NCBI GenBank assembly: GCA_905236365.1
Contig: CAJOPP010000472.1
Span: forward strand, 1 to 6,467
DNA from: an uncultured Lachnospiraceae bacterium
GTDB lineage: Bacteria; Bacillota; Clostridia; Lachnospirales; Lachnospiraceae
Length of the DNA stretch: 6,467 bases
Direction of reading: 5' to 3'
Made by a program: the position numbers and the translations under genes. Positions within the stretch are counted from its first letter, which is position 1; the number at the start of each line of letters is the position of its first letter. Positions 6,186-6,467 of this stretch are shown here, piece after piece. The notes beneath the pieces are model-generated. The model did not search any database and was not told the DNA's origin. It saw nothing but the letters and a program-made list of their open reading frames with translations.

Positions 6186-6199
6186 AAAAAAAATTTTTT
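6186..6199. other. A-tract (A8T6) in AT-rich DNA beside the DnaA boxes
   Basis: Eight A followed by six T directly abut the TTATCAACA box. Such tracts are rigid and bend DNA, and AT-rich stretches next to DnaA boxes can melt easily. It may equally be plain intergenic composition. Confidence 0.4.
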
Positions 6200-6212
6200 G
6201 AAATAATGGAAT

Positions 6213-6245
6213 AAAAAATGCCTCAGAGATGATTATCTGAGGCAT
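6213..6245 (-). terminator. Rho-independent terminator downstream of murC
   Basis: On the minus strand ATGCCTCAGA (6236-6245) pairs perfectly with TCTGAGGCAT (6218-6227) around an eight-base loop, and six T follow (complement of 6213-6218). It lies about 150 bases after the murC stop codon and separates murC transcription from the DnaA-box region and the next operon. The plus strand has no T run after the stem. Confidence 0.92.
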
Positions 6246-6273
6246 ACTTATGCTATTTTCGTAATTGTTCAGT

Positions 6274-6310
6274 TCCAATGCTATATTGCAGGTGCAACTT
6301 TACGAATATA
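6274..6310 (+). repeat. Dispersed intergenic repeat, copy B
   Basis: Second copy of the 37-base segment at 2181-2217, 30 of 37 identical. Here TATATT (6282-6287) pairs with AATATA (6305-6310). Alternative wider pairings flank it: TTATGCT (6248-6254) with AGCATAA (6319-6325), and TTCGTAA (6258-6264) with TTACGAA (6300-6306). It lies between the murC stop codon and the murC terminator, so on the minus strand it is part of the murC 3' untranslated region. Confidence 0.6.
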
Positions 6311-6392
6311 CATTGTGAAGCATAATTTTGCAACCGACATCATGACATTGGTTCAGTCCTGCTGAATAGAAATATTGATCATAATAGTGTTA

Positions 6393-6467
6393 TTATTTTC
6401 CAAGAAGTTCTTCTCCGATTAAGTAGACATCTCCGGCTCCCATAGTGATCAACAGATCATTTTGCTG
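6393..6467 (-). CDS. murC: UDP-N-acetylmuramate--L-alanine ligase, C-terminal end only
   Basis: The last 24 codons and a TAA stop are in the window; the rest lies beyond the right edge. The visible peptide includes DLLITMGAGDV followed by YLIGEELLGK, and the TMGAGD segment is characteristic of the MurC C-terminal domain. MurC adds L-alanine to UDP-MurNAc in the cytosol, the first peptide step of peptidoglycan precursor synthesis. The short fragment limits certainty, though the motif is distinctive. A terminator about 150 bases downstream ends its transcript before the dnaD-like operon. Confidence 0.8.
   Translation of the reverse strand, partial: QQNDLLITMGAGDVYLIGEELLGK

Larger units (their letters stand above)
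5945..6186. promoter_or_regulatory. Cluster of DnaA boxes upstream of the helicase-loader operon
   Basis: Within 242 bases there are two exact TTATCCACA boxes (minus strand, 5945-5953 and 5954-5962), one consensus TTATACACA (minus, 6117-6125) and three one-mismatch boxes: ATATCCACA (plus, 6068-6076), CTATCCACA (minus, 6108-6116) and TTATCAACA (plus, 6178-6186). The nine-base DnaA consensus is TTATNCACA. The cluster lies between the operon promoter and the murC terminator, in AT-rich DNA. No dnaA or dnaN is in view, so it may be a regulatory or titration site rather than the main origin; an origin cannot be excluded. Confidence 0.8.

Overview
The window looks like chromosomal DNA of a low-GC, Gram-positive anaerobe of the Clostridia, most likely a Lachnospiraceae-type organism. 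The grounds are a class A penicillin-binding protein with a long Lys/Glu then Thr/Pro/Glu tail, a long divergent PRPP synthetase, a DnaD/DnaI helicase-loading pair of Firmicutes type, strong GGAGG-type ribosome binding sites and U-run terminators. The genus is an inference from gene content, not a match.

Layout. Positions 1-2004 (+) hold the 3' part of a class A penicillin-binding protein gene, cut by the window edge, followed by its own terminator (2044-2084). Positions 2005-2426 form a convergent intergenic region holding a dense series of hairpins (2136-2401) and a minus-strand terminator (2225-2268). Reading leftward on the minus strand from 5804 comes a compact operon: a DnaD/DnaB-like replication initiation protein (4650-5804), a DnaI/DnaC-like helicase loader ATPase (3649-4647) and ribose-phosphate pyrophosphokinase prs (2427-3620). 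The gaps between them are 2 and 28 bases. Upstream of the operon lies a 588-base AT-rich gap (5805-6392) with an extended -10 promoter, a cluster of DnaA-box sequences, and the terminator of the preceding gene. That gene is murC, of which only the last 24 codons are inside the window (6393-6467, minus).

How the parts fit. The DnaD-like protein and the DnaI-like ATPase would work together to load the replicative helicase at DnaA-melted DNA. prs supplies PRPP, the precursor for nucleotides. The DnaA-box cluster sits directly upstream of this operon, so the initiator may control the supply of its own helicase loader and of a nucleotide precursor enzyme, or the cluster may titrate DnaA. murC and the penicillin-binding protein flank the operon with peptidoglycan synthesis genes.

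The two most unusual things are the DnaA-box cluster away from any visible dnaA gene, and the structured intergenic element at 2136-2401. All five non-Watson-Crick pairs in the main stems of that element are G-U on the plus strand, which suggests a plus-strand RNA. A 37-base segment of its 5' half recurs, 30 of 37 identical, in the murC downstream region (6274-6310), so it probably belongs to a dispersed repeat family.
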